The notes under the pieces were generated by a model. The model was not told where the DNA came from. It saw only the letters and a list, made by a program, of their open reading frames with translations, and searched no databases. From positions 1 through 37,687 of the forward strand of contig JBDZUX010000028.1 in assembly GCA_040255405.1 (NCBI GenBank): a stretch of DNA of 37,687 nt. Reading direction: 5' to 3'. Positions 16,030 to 23,612 of this stretch are shown here, piece by piece. The stretch comes from 66-474 sp040255405. GTDB lineage: Bacteria; Pseudomonadota; Gammaproteobacteria; Xanthomonadales; Rhodanobacteraceae. The translations under genes and the position numbers were made by a program. The first letter of the stretch is position 1, and every line of letters starts with the position of its first letter.

Positions 16030-17562
16030 ATGATTTTCTGGCGTGTGAAGCCCCTTGACCAGATTCTCGCGACAGCCGAAAAGAAATCGCTGAAGCGCCA
16101 ATTGGGCCCGGTGCAACTGACGTTGCTGGGCATCGGCGCCGTGATCGGCACCGGCATTTTCGTGCTGACCGCCGAAGCGGCCCAGAAAGCCGGCCCCGGC
16201 ATGATGATTTCGTTCGTGATCGCGGCGGCCGTCTGCGGCCTGGCCGCCCTCGCCTACGCCGAGCTCTCCGCCATGGTTCCGGTGTCCGGTTCCGCGTACA
16301 CGTACTCCTACGGCGTGATGGGCGAACTGATCGCATGGATCGTCGGTTGGGCGCTGGTGCTGGAATACGCGATCGGTGCAACCGCGGTGTGCGTAGGCTG
16401 GGCCGGGTATGTCAACGGTCTGCTCAACAGCGGCGTGTTCGGATTGGTCGAACCGGGCACCCTGTCGCTGCCGTTGTGGCTGCAGACGGGACCGACACTG
16501 GGCGGCGGGTTCAACTTGCTGGCCTTCCTGATCGGCGTCGCGGTGACCGGGCTGCTGGTCATCGGTACTTCCAAGAGCGCGCGCGTGAACGCCGTGCTGG
16601 TGGCGATCAAGATCATCGCACTGACCGTGTTCATCGTGATCGCGGTGCCCGCGGTCAAGAACGCGAACCTGCACCCGTTCCTGCCGACCGGCTGGGGCAG
16701 TCCAATCGGCAGCAACGGCATCGGCGTATTGGGTGCGGCGGCCTCCATCTTCTTCGCCTACGTCGGCTTCGATGCGGTTTCCACTGCTGCCGAAGAGACC
16801 CGCAACCCCAACCGTAACGTTCCGATCGGGCTGATCGCCGCGTTGGTGATCTGCACCATTTTCTACCTGCTGGTGGGCTACGGCGCGGCCGGTTCGGTCG
16901 GCGCACAGCCGCTCACGAGCGCGACCGGCGCCTTCCTGGATCCGGGTACGCCCTCGTTCGCGGCAGCGTGCGGCAATTCGGATGCGCTGGTGTGCAGTCG
17001 TGAACCACTGGCGCAAGTGATGAGCACGCTCGGACATCCGAGAGTCGCCGTCATGATCGAGCTCGCGGCCATCGTGGCGCTGCCATCGGTGATCCTGATG
17101 ATGATGTTCGGCCAGACCCGCATCTTCTTCACGATGTCGCGCGACGGCCTGCTGCCCAGCGTGTTCTCGAAGGTGCATCCGCGCTTCTTCACGCCGCACG
17201 TGATCACCTACGTCACCGGCATCGTGGTGTCGCTGTGCGCGGCGCTGTTTCCGGTCGGCAAGTTGGCCGACACGTCGAATGCCGGCACGCTGCTCGCGTT
17301 CGCGATGGTGTCGATCGGCGTGATGATCCTCCGCAAGCGCCAGCCGGATCGCAAGCGCCCGTTCCGCACCCCGCTGGTATGGATCGTGTGCCCGCTGGCC
17401 GTGGCCGGATGCCTGTTGCTGTTCGTCAATCTCAGCATCGTGGCAAAGGTGGTGTTCGTGGCGTGGGCCGTCATCGGCCTGGTCTTCTATCGCCTTTACG
17501 GCTACAAGCGCAGCCAGATGTCACCGGAAAAGATCACCCACGCGCTGGATGACGTGGTGTGA
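16030..17562 (+). CDS. APC-family amino-acid permease (CAT-like)
   Basis: 510 residues with about 12 hydrophobic helices. The first helix bears GIGAVIGTGIFVLTA, the backbone substrate and sodium/proton-site motif of APC transporters, and FFAYVGFDAVSTAAEE marks the sixth helix. The cationic amino-acid transporter (YfnA/CAT) subgroup is the best match by length and helix pattern. The ATG at 16030 has GGGAG 6 bases upstream; a GTG two codons earlier is the alternative. A terminator-like hairpin follows, then a second permease that shares most motifs and is probably a tandem paralogue. Substrate is not predictable beyond amino acids. Confidence 0.9.
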   Translation: MIFWRVKPLDQILATAEKKSLKRQLGPVQLTLLGIGAVIGTGIFVLTAEAAQKAGPGMMISFVIAAAVCGLAALAYAELSAMVPVSGSAYTYSYGVMGELIAWIVGWALVLEYAIGATAVCVGWAGYVNGLLNSGVFGLVEPGTLSLPLWLQTGPTLGGGFNLLAFLIGVAVTGLLVIGTSKSARVNAVLVAIKIIALTVFIVIAVPAVKNANLHPFLPTGWGSPIGSNGIGVLGAAASIFFAYVGFDAVSTAAEETRNPNRNVPIGLIAALVICTIFYLLVGYGAAGSVGAQPLTSATGAFLDPGTPSFAAACGNSDALVCSREPLAQVMSTLGHPRVAVMIELAAIVALPSVILMMMFGQTRIFFTMSRDGLLPSVFSKVHPRFFTPHVITYVTGIVVSLCAALFPVGKLADTSNAGTLLAFAMVSIGVMILRKRQPDRKRPFRTPLVWIVCPLAVAGCLLLFVNLSIVAKVVFVAWAVIGLVFYRLYGYKRSQMSPEKITHALDDVV

Positions 17563-17578
17563 TGGCGCAACTCTTCAG

Positions 17579-17608
17579 GGCGGGCTTTCCGGCTCGCCCC
17601 GGTTTTTC
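17579..17608 (+). terminator. Rho-independent terminator-like hairpin between the permeases
   Basis: The arms GGGCGGG (17579-17585) and CTCGCCC (17594-17600) pair with one G-T wobble around an 8-base loop, followed by CGG and five T residues. Confidence 0.55.
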
Positions 17609-17668
17609 GCAAGCATTCAATCCTGCCGCGCATGGCGCGCCGCTCCGGCGCGTGCGACGGGGGGCGCC

Positions 17669-19117
17669 GTGACCATCCTCGGACAGTTGCTGGTGCGCAA
17701 GCCGGTCGGCGAAGGCGCGGCCGCAAACGACCTCAGCGGCGGCATCCAGTTGCGCCGCACGTTGGGCCCATGGGGGCTCACCGCGCTCGGCATCGGCGCG
17801 GTCATCGGCGGCGGCATCTTCGTCATTACCGGACAAGCCGCGGCCGAACACGCCGGCCCCGCGGTATTGCTGTCATTCGTGATCGCGGCAGCCGTCTGCA
17901 GCTTCACCGCGCTGTGCTACGCCGAATTCGCGACGCTGATCCCGATGTCGGGCAGCTCGTATTCCTACGCGTACGCCACGCTCGGGGAATTCGCGGCGTG
18001 GTTCATAGGCTGGAACATGGTGCTGGAGTACGGCGTATCGGCGTCGGCAGTGGCGGTGAGCTGGACCGGCTATTTCAAGAGCCTGCTCGCGCACATGGGC
18101 TTGCACCTGCCGGACGTATTGACACAGGCCCCGATTGCGTTCGTGGACAAGCACCTCGTCGTCACCGGTGCGCTGTTCAACCTGCCGGCGGTGATCCTTG
18201 TGCTGTTGCTGACGTGGCTCTGCTACGTCGGCATCCGCGAGTCCAGTGGCGTGAACAGCGCCATCGTGGTCCTGAAGGTCACGCTGATCGTGATCGTGAT
18301 CGTGGCCGGCTGGCGCTACGTCAATCCGGATCTGTGGCATCCGTTCATCCCGCCCGCCGAGGGCCCGGAGAAATACGGCTGGGGCGGCATCATGCGTGCG
18401 GCCACATTGGTGTTCTTCGCGTACATCGGTTTCGAGGCCACCTCCACCGCCGCGCAGGAAGCCAAGAATCCGCAGCGCGACCTGCCGATCGGAACGCTCG
18501 CCTCGCTGGCCATCTGCACCGTCCTGTACGTGGCGATGGCGGCCGTATTGACGGGCCTTGTCTCATTCAAGCAACTGGGCACTGCCGAACCGGTGGTGAC
18601 CGCCGTGGCCGCGCACCCGGAGCTCAACTGGCTACGCTGGCTGGTTGAGATCGGCGCCCTGCTCGGGCTGGGATCGGTGGTGCTGGTGATGATCATCGCG
18701 CAACCACGCATCTTCATGATCATGGGTCGCGACGGCATGCTGCCACCGGTATTCGCAAGGCTCCATCCGCGCTACCGTACGCCGCACATCAACACCCTCA
18801 TCACCGGCACCGGCATTGCATTGCTGGCGGCCATCTTCCCCCTGGATGTGCTTGGCGACCTGGTGTCGATGGGGACGCTGCTTGCGTTCGTCGCGGTATG
18901 CTCGGGCGTGCTGATCCTGCGCCGCACACGTCCCGAGCTGCCACGGACGTTCCGTGTGCCGTGGGCGCCCGTCACGTGCACGCTCGGTGTGCTGAGCTGC
19001 CTGATGTTGTTGTATTGGGAGAACTGGTACAACTGGACGCTGATGGGGCTGTGGACGCTGTTCGGTTTCGCGATCTACTTCGGCTACGGTTACCGGCACA
19101 GCCTGTTGCGCAAATGA
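17669..19117 (+). CDS. APC-family amino-acid permease, paralogue of the preceding gene
   Basis: 482 residues from the GTG at 17669, which has GGGGGG just upstream. The frame stays open to 17549, but that part overlaps the previous gene and has no transporter character. The first helix reads GIGAVIGGGIFVITGQ and the sixth FFAYIGFEATSTAAQEAKNP, the same signature set as the upstream permease. About 12 membrane helices are visible, and the loop after helix 8 (MGRDGMLPPVFARLHPRYRT) is shared. A tandem pair with different substrate ranges is likely. It may use its own promoter because a terminator-like hairpin separates the two genes. Confidence 0.9.
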   Translation: MTILGQLLVRKPVGEGAAANDLSGGIQLRRTLGPWGLTALGIGAVIGGGIFVITGQAAAEHAGPAVLLSFVIAAAVCSFTALCYAEFATLIPMSGSSYSYAYATLGEFAAWFIGWNMVLEYGVSASAVAVSWTGYFKSLLAHMGLHLPDVLTQAPIAFVDKHLVVTGALFNLPAVILVLLLTWLCYVGIRESSGVNSAIVVLKVTLIVIVIVAGWRYVNPDLWHPFIPPAEGPEKYGWGGIMRAATLVFFAYIGFEATSTAAQEAKNPQRDLPIGTLASLAICTVLYVAMAAVLTGLVSFKQLGTAEPVVTAVAAHPELNWLRWLVEIGALLGLGSVVLVMIIAQPRIFMIMGRDGMLPPVFARLHPRYRTPHINTLITGTGIALLAAIFPLDVLGDLVSMGTLLAFVAVCSGVLILRRTRPELPRTFRVPWAPVTCTLGVLSCLMLLYWENWYNWTLMGLWTLFGFAIYFGYGYRHSLLRK

Positions 19118-19306
19118 TGGGATGCACACCCGCGAATGGGGGCTTCGCTTTTCCACCGCCCACCGCTGGCTGGTACGTACCCGTCCGGGCGGGTATTCCG
19201 TACGCTCGCGTACTGTGGACAACTCTCGAATCAACGGAATATTAACGCTCCAAGCCATTGTTACCATTGAACAAAATTTTTAATCCGGAAATCAGCACTG
19301 TCAACC

Positions 19307-19335
19307 TTGGCCCCTGCCAGTCCCCGCGCTATGAT
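19307..19335 (+). promoter_or_regulatory. Sigma-70-type promoter for the structured RNA / CDF leader
   Basis: TTGGCC (19307-19312) and TATGAT (19330-19335) are exactly 17 bases apart and match the consensus hexamers at 4 and 5 of 6 positions. Transcription would start near 19342, where the predicted RNA stem begins. Confidence 0.55.
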
Positions 19336-19341
19336 GCGTGC

Positions 19342-19457
19342 TCCGAGGGAATTCCCCATTGGCAGTGGACCCCGGACCGTTGCCCGGTGCGGCAAGCGTA
19401 GTCAGCTCCTCCGCTTGCCGTATCCGGGCAGCAACTTTCCTTCCTGCCGTCCCTCGC
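19342..19457 (+). ncRNA. Candidate structured RNA (rod-shaped; small RNA or 5' leader)
   Basis: Four nested helices can be drawn by hand. P1 pairs CGAGGGA (19344-19350) with TCCCTCG (19450-19456). P2 pairs GGCAG (19361-19365) with CTGCC (19444-19448). P3 pairs GTTGCCCGG (19379-19387) with CCGGGCAGC (19424-19432). P4 pairs CGGCAAGCG (19390-19398) with CGCTTGCCG (19412-19420), closing a 13-base loop. P2 and P3 are separated by a bubble of about 13 and 11 bases. The shape recalls 6S RNA, but it is shorter than the usual 160-200 bases and no 6S sequence signature was recognised. It could equally be the start of a regulatory leader for the CDF gene 204 bases downstream. Confidence 0.4.
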
Positions 19458-19660
19458 TTGTCTGGATCGCGCGAAGTCCCGCGAATGGTCGGCACGCGCC
19501 CCGCGTACTTGTCCTCCCACCGCGGCACGTTGAACGTACGGCCTTCACGGAAGCATGAAGGCCTGACGCGTTAATCTGCAGGCACGCATGCACCACCAAG
19601 CCGGGCGTCGCGTCAGCCCGCGCCGGCGGTGCGCATCCCCTGCCGGCTACGGATGGCTTC

Positions 19661-20617
19661 ATGGCAGCCCACTCCGGATCGAAAATCGTCATCCATGCCG
19701 CACTGGCGGGCAACTTCGCGATTGCCCTGACCAAGTTCGTGGCCGCCATGCTGACCGGCAGTTCGGCGATGCTGTCCGAAGGTGTGCATTCCCTCGTCGA
19801 CACCGGCAACCAGGCATTGTTGCTCTATGGACTCAAGCGATCGCAGCGACCCCCGAACCGAACCCACCCGTTTGGCCATGGACGCGAACTTTATTTCTGG
19901 AGCTTCATCGTTGCCGTGCTGCTGTTCTCGCTGGGCGCGGGCGTGTCGTTCTATGAAGGGCTTACGCACATCCTCCACCCCGAACCGGCGACCGACCTCC
20001 TGACCGCCTATGTCGTGCTGGGCGTGGCGGCGGTGTTCGAGGGGACTTCCTGGTTCGTCGCACTCAGGGAATTTCGCCGGACCAAGGGCAACCGCGACTA
20101 CTTCGACGCGATCCACGAAAGCAAGGACCCGAGCGTGTTCACTGTGCTGTTCGAGGACAGCGCTGCCCTGCTGGGGATCCTCGTTGCATTCCTCGGCATT
20201 TCCGGCGCCTCGTTCCTGTCGATGCCGGTGCTGGACGGCGTCGCCTCGATCGGCATTTCGGTGATCCTCACCACTGCGGCGATCTTCCTGGCCCGCGAAA
20301 GCAAGGGCTTGCTGATGGGCGAACCCGCGGCGCCCGAAATGGAACGGCTGATCCTTCAGATCGCCCGCAACGACGAGGCGGTCGACCACGCCAACGGCGT
20401 GGTCACGGTACACCTCGGGCCGCAAGAAGTATTTGTCGGGCTGAGCATCGATTTCCGCGACGCCCTGAGCGGGCACGAAGTGGAACTGTCCGTGGAACGT
20501 CTGGAACGCGCGATCCTGGACAAGCTGCCGGAAGTCGTGTCGCTGTTCATCAAGCCGCAGAAACAACAGAATTGGGCGATCAACGGCGTAAGGGTTTCCC
20601 CGCAAGCCCGAGCATGA
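19661..20617 (+). CDS. Cation diffusion facilitator (CDF) family transporter
   Basis: 318 residues. The second hydrophobic region has the HxxxD metal site (His43, Asp47 in GVHSLVDTGNQ) and the loop after it THPFGHGRELYFWSF, both typical of CDF proteins. About six helices are followed by a C-terminal cytosolic domain (from about 215) rich in acidic residues. The family exports divalent metals such as Zn, Fe, Mn or Co in exchange for protons. The ATG at 19661 has GGA 7 bases upstream. It is preceded by a long untranslated region with a promoter and folded RNA, and converges on the HiPIP gene. The metal specificity cannot be called. Confidence 0.9.
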   Translation: MAAHSGSKIVIHAALAGNFAIALTKFVAAMLTGSSAMLSEGVHSLVDTGNQALLLYGLKRSQRPPNRTHPFGHGRELYFWSFIVAVLLFSLGAGVSFYEGLTHILHPEPATDLLTAYVVLGVAAVFEGTSWFVALREFRRTKGNRDYFDAIHESKDPSVFTVLFEDSAALLGILVAFLGISGASFLSMPVLDGVASIGISVILTTAAIFLARESKGLLMGEPAAPEMERLILQIARNDEAVDHANGVVTVHLGPQEVFVGLSIDFRDALSGHEVELSVERLERAILDKLPEVVSLFIKPQKQQNWAINGVRVSPQARA

Positions 20618-20628
20618 TGGCTCAGGCC

Positions 20629-20662
20629 CCGCCCGTCGATCGCAAAGCCGGTCGACGGGCGG
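20629..20662. terminator. Possible bidirectional hairpin between converging genes
   Basis: An 11-bp perfect stem CCGCCCGTCGA (20629-20639) with TCGACGGGCGG (20652-20662), loop 12 bases. No T-run on either side, so factor-independent termination is uncertain. Confidence 0.4.
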
Positions 20663-20671
20663 CCAGTCCGA

Positions 20672-20998
20672 TCACCCTTTGGCCTGGAAACCCGCACACC
20701 AACCTTTGGCCGCAACATCGAAGCCCGGGAAGATCGCGCACGGGCCGTAAGCCTCACCCGCCTTGCCCTGGAAGTGCACGCATTTCGCGCAATCCTGCCC
20801 AGGCTGGTGCGGAGCCGGCGCCTTGGTTTCGTCTTCGACGTAGTGCAGGGCCTTCGCCGTCGCATTGTTCGAAGCACTCAGGTGCGGCAGCGCCGCCCAC
20901 ACGCGACGCGGCAACGAACCCAGCAACACCCATGCAGCAGCAGCGCCGCCCGCGAGTTTGAGGAACCGGCGGCGCGGTGATGCGGTTTCTTCGCTCAT
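20672..20998 (-). CDS. High-potential iron-sulfur protein (HiPIP)
   Basis: 108 residues. A twin-arginine signal (RRRFLKL, residues 9-15) is followed by a hydrophobic stretch, with cleavage near VWAAL. Tat export fits a protein that folds around its cluster before export. The mature domain of about 73 residues has the four cluster Cys in HiPIP spacing: Cys70, Cys73, Cys87 and Cys101. HiPIPs hold a 4Fe-4S cluster cycling between +3 and +2 and act as periplasmic electron carriers. GGAGGAG lies 8 bases before the ATG. It is divergent from mtnB. Its partner is unknown here. Confidence 0.93.
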   Translation of the reverse strand: MSEETASPRRRFLKLAGGAAAAWVLLGSLPRRVWAALPHLSASNNATAKALHYVEDETKAPAPHQPGQDCAKCVHFQGKAGEAYGPCAIFPGFDVAAKGWCAGFQAKG

Positions 20999-21128
20999 CT
21001 GGATACTCCTCCGATAGGGGATTGGCAGGCACTGTGTGCAATGGTACGCCGCCGCGTCGCTCCGGACACGAAATTTCGCTGCGGCTGCGTGTTACATTCA
21101 GCCACCTGAAAGCATCTTCCGTTCGCGC

Positions 21129-21776
21129 ATGGCGCCCGTTCCCGCCCGACTTACCGATTCACTGCAAACCTGCGCCGTCGCAATCGCGCACGTGGGCGCC
21201 GAACTCGCGGCGCACGGATGGACGCCCGCCACCAGCAGCAACTTTTCGATGCGGATGGACGATGCCACCATCGCGGTCACGATTTCCGGCCGCGACAAGG
21301 GCGCGCTCACGCCCGACGACGTGATGGCGGTCGGACTCGACGGCAAACCGCTCGACCCCGCGCTGCGCCCGTCGGCCGAAACCGCCCTGCACCTCCAGAT
21401 CTACCGTCGACAGCCGGAAACCGGCGCGGTACTGCACACCCATTCGCACAACCAGACGGTCGCCTCGCGCCTGTTCGCGCAGCGCGGCGTGATTGCCCTG
21501 CACGGATGGGAACTGCAGAAAGCCATCACCGGCTACACCACGCACGAGAGCCGCCTGGACGTACCCGTGTTCCCGAACTCGCAGAACATGACGGACATCG
21601 AAGCGCGGGTCGACGCCTGGCTGGACGCCGGCAAGCCCCTGTACGCCTACCTCATCGAGGGCCACGGGCTTTACACTTGGGGGCGCGGCATGCCGGAAGC
21701 GCGGCGCCATCTCGAAGCGCTGGAATTCCTGCTGGCCTGCGAACTCGATTTGAAGCGCCTCGGAGGCATCCCATGA
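21129..21776 (+). CDS. mtnB: Methylthioribulose-1-phosphate dehydratase
   Basis: 215 residues of the class II aldolase/adducin fold. SSNFSMR near the N-terminus, the zinc pair His103/His105 in LHTHSHNQT and the later GHGLYTWG mark MtnB. It dehydrates 5-methylthioribulose-1-phosphate to the diketo compound in methionine salvage. The ATG at 21129 opens the conserved region; upstream in-frame sequence is not conserved. Its TGA overlaps the ATG of mtnD. It heads a run of genes that are nearly all overlapping. No mtnK or mtnA lies in the window, so the earlier steps are encoded elsewhere. Confidence 0.93.
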   Translation: MAPVPARLTDSLQTCAVAIAHVGAELAAHGWTPATSSNFSMRMDDATIAVTISGRDKGALTPDDVMAVGLDGKPLDPALRPSAETALHLQIYRRQPETGAVLHTHSHNQTVASRLFAQRGVIALHGWELQKAITGYTTHESRLDVPVFPNSQNMTDIEARVDAWLDAGKPLYAYLIEGHGLYTWGRGMPEARRHLEALEFLLACELDLKRLGGIP

Positions 21777-22318
21777 GTCGCCTGCGCGTGTACGACCAGC
21801 GTGAACCCACCCGTCCGATCGGCACCCTGTTCGACCACGCCATGATCGCGCATGCGCTGGACGAGGTCGGCGTGCGCTTTGAGCGTTGGGCCGCCAACAA
21901 GCCCGTCGAACCGGGCGCGAGCCAGGACGACGTGATCGCCGCCTACCACGACGACATCGAACGCCTGAAAAGGGAACAAGGCTACACGGCGGTGGACGTG
22001 ATTTCGCTGACGGCCGACCATCCGCAAAAGGACGCGCTGCGGCAGAAGTTCCTGTCCGAACACACCCACTCCGAAGACGAGGTACGTTTTTTCGTGGCGG
22101 GCCAGGGCCAATTCACCCTGCATATCGGCGAACGCATCTACGACGTGCTGTGCGAAAAAGGCGACCTGATCGGGGTACCCGACGGCACCCGGCATTGGTT
22201 CGACATGGGGCCGAATCCGAACTTCGTCGCGATCCGCCTGTTCACCAACCCGGAAGGCTGGGTGGCCAAATTCACCGGCGAGGACATCGCCGAACGGTTT
22301 CCGCGCCTTGAGAATTGA
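21773..22318 (+). CDS. mtnD: Acireductone dioxygenase
   Basis: 181 residues, the usual ARD size. The cupin metal set is His97, His99, Glu103 (HTHSEDEVRFF) and His141 (GTRHWFDMG), matching the positions known for bacterial ARD. With iron the enzyme makes the methionine keto-acid precursor and formate; with nickel it makes an off-pathway product and carbon monoxide. GGAGG sits 7 bases before the ATG, which overlaps the mtnB stop by 4 bases. A gap of about 107 bases follows before the PH-domain gene. Confidence 0.95.
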   Translation: MSRLRVYDQREPTRPIGTLFDHAMIAHALDEVGVRFERWAANKPVEPGASQDDVIAAYHDDIERLKREQGYTAVDVISLTADHPQKDALRQKFLSEHTHSEDEVRFFVAGQGQFTLHIGERIYDVLCEKGDLIGVPDGTRHWFDMGPNPNFVAIRLFTNPEGWVAKFTGEDIAERFPRLEN

Positions 22319-22425
22319 CAGCGGCGCCGCGTATGCAGACGAACCCATCGGTGCCCCTTGCATCCACTGCGTTCATTTGCGGGCTGGCGCCTCTTGCCGT
22401 TTGACCAGGTACTCCGGGATAGCAC

Positions 22426-22911
22426 ATGTCCTACCTGCAAAAATCGCTGGCGCCGGGTGAAACCATCGTGGCGGTGTTCCAACTGCACTGGTCCATGTGG
22501 ATTCGTTTCTGGGTCGTGATCGCGCTCGGGATCATCGCCGTCGCCGCCCTGTTGGTTGCACAGCTTGCGTGGGGTGCGCTCGCGGCCGCGGTGCTCGCCC
22601 TCCTGATCGCGGGCTATCAATGGCTATGGCTGCACGGCATCGAACAGGCCGTCACCAACCGCCGCGTGGTCCGCAAGTTCGGCATCGTTTCGCGTGATAC
22701 CACCGAACTCCGCCTGGCCTCGATCGAGACCGTCGACCTTCGGCAATCGTTCTGGGGCCGGGTGTTCGGCTACGGGGATGTCGAAATCACCGGTCGCGGG
22801 GAAACCGCCATGACCCTCGATCGCATCGCGCATCCGATCGAGGTGAAGCGCGACATCGAAAGCGCCTATTCCGCGCATATCGAAGCGCCCCCGGGCGGCG
22901 CCACTGCATGA
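22426..22911 (+). CDS. Bacterial PH-domain membrane protein (YdbS-like)
   Basis: 161 residues. Two hydrophobic helices (about 25-45 and 50-70) form a hairpin, followed by a bacterial PH-type domain with the recognisable VTNRRVVRKFGIVSRDTTEL and FGYGDVEITGRG segments. Such proteins sit in the inner membrane with the PH domain in the cytoplasm; their role is unclear. Its TGA overlaps the ATG of mtnC, so it is translated from the same transcript as the last salvage enzyme. A functional link to methionine salvage is not known from the family and is only suggested by position. Confidence 0.85.
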   Translation: MSYLQKSLAPGETIVAVFQLHWSMWIRFWVVIALGIIAVAALLVAQLAWGALAAAVLALLIAGYQWLWLHGIEQAVTNRRVVRKFGIVSRDTTELRLASIETVDLRQSFWGRVFGYGDVEITGRGETAMTLDRIAHPIEVKRDIESAYSAHIEAPPGGATA

Positions 22912-23612
22912 ACGGCACGACCGCACGCGGCGTACGCGCCGTCCTCACCGACATCGAAGGTACGACCAGCTCGATCGCTTTCGTCAAGGACGTATTGTTC
23001 CCGTACGCGCGCGCGCGCCTTCCGCGCTTCATCGAAAGCCACCAGGACGATCCCGAGGTGATCCGATGGCTCGATGCCACCGCGCGCGAAGCCGGCATCG
23101 ACGATCCACGCTCGCGGCGCCTGGTCGACACGCTGCTGCGCTGGGTCGACGAAGACCGCAAGGCCACCCCCCTGAAGGCGCTGCAGGGCATGATCTGGAA
23201 GGCCGGTTACGAGGCCGGCGATTACCGCGCGCACGTGTACGCCGAGGTGCCGGCGAAACTGCGCGAATGGAAGGCACGCGGGTTGCGGTTGTTCGTCTAT
23301 TCCTCCGGATCGGTCGCCGCGCAAAAGCTGTTCTTCGGACATAGCGAGGCCGGCGACCTCGCCGCGCTTTTCGATGGCTGGTTCGACACGGAAGTCGGCG
23401 GCAAGCGCGAGCGCGGTTCGTACCTGCGCATCGCCAGCGCCATTGGCCTGCCGTCGCCCGAAATCGTGTTCCTGTCGGACATCGGCGCCGAACTCGACGC
23501 CGCGCGCGGCACCGGCATGCAGACGATACGGCTGTGCCGTCCGCCCGAGTCTTGCCCGGAGTCCGGCACGCATCCTTGCGTTCCCGATTTCGACGCGATC
23601 ACGCTGGCATGA
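22908..23612 (+). CDS. mtnC: Acireductone synthase (2,3-diketo-5-methylthiopentyl-1-P enolase-phosphatase)
   Basis: 234 residues with a HAD fold. The nucleophile loop is LTDIEGTTSSIAFV (Asp15, Glu17), which is diagnostic for MtnC since the usual second Asp is Glu. YSSGSVAAQKL gives the motif-2 Ser and Lys, and LSDIGAELDAA the acidic motif. It enolises and dephosphorylates the MtnB product to give the MtnD substrate. It overlaps both neighbours by 4 bases. The order mtnB, mtnD, PH gene, mtnC is a compact salvage module. Confidence 0.94.
   Translation: MNGTTARGVRAVLTDIEGTTSSIAFVKDVLFPYARARLPRFIESHQDDPEVIRWLDATAREAGIDDPRSRRLVDTLLRWVDEDRKATPLKALQGMIWKAGYEAGDYRAHVYAEVPAKLREWKARGLRLFVYSSGSVAAQKLFFGHSEAGDLAALFDGWFDTEVGGKRERGSYLRIASAIGLPSPEIVFLSDIGAELDAARGTGMQTIRLCRPPESCPESGTHPCVPDFDAITLA

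Larger units (their letters stand above)
19118..19660 (+). other. 543-base non-coding region with an AT-rich segment and leader hairpins
   Basis: No credible gene in any frame. An AT-rich tract (about 19236-19290) precedes a promoter and a structured RNA candidate, listed separately. Further down, GGCCTTCA/TGAAGGCC (19540-19547 with 19556-19563) forms a perfect 8-bp hairpin, not followed by T residues. It could be part of a long 5' leader of the CDF transporter gene. Confidence 0.5.

Noticed and set aside
15952..17199. A 415-codon minus-strand frame over the first permease
   Set aside because: His/Arg/Gln-rich shadow without hydrophobic or conserved segments; the plus strand encodes a 12-helix permease.
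19342..19457. Assignment of the folded RNA as 6S RNA or 4.5S SRP RNA
   Set aside because: The rod is too short for 6S, there is no recognised 6S sequence, and the SRP core GGUCAGG...GGAAGGAAGCAGCC is absent.
19307..19558. An 83-codon plus-strand frame in the gap before the CDF gene
   Set aside because: It has a weak start, no domain and overlaps the promoter and folded RNA; non-coding is more likely.
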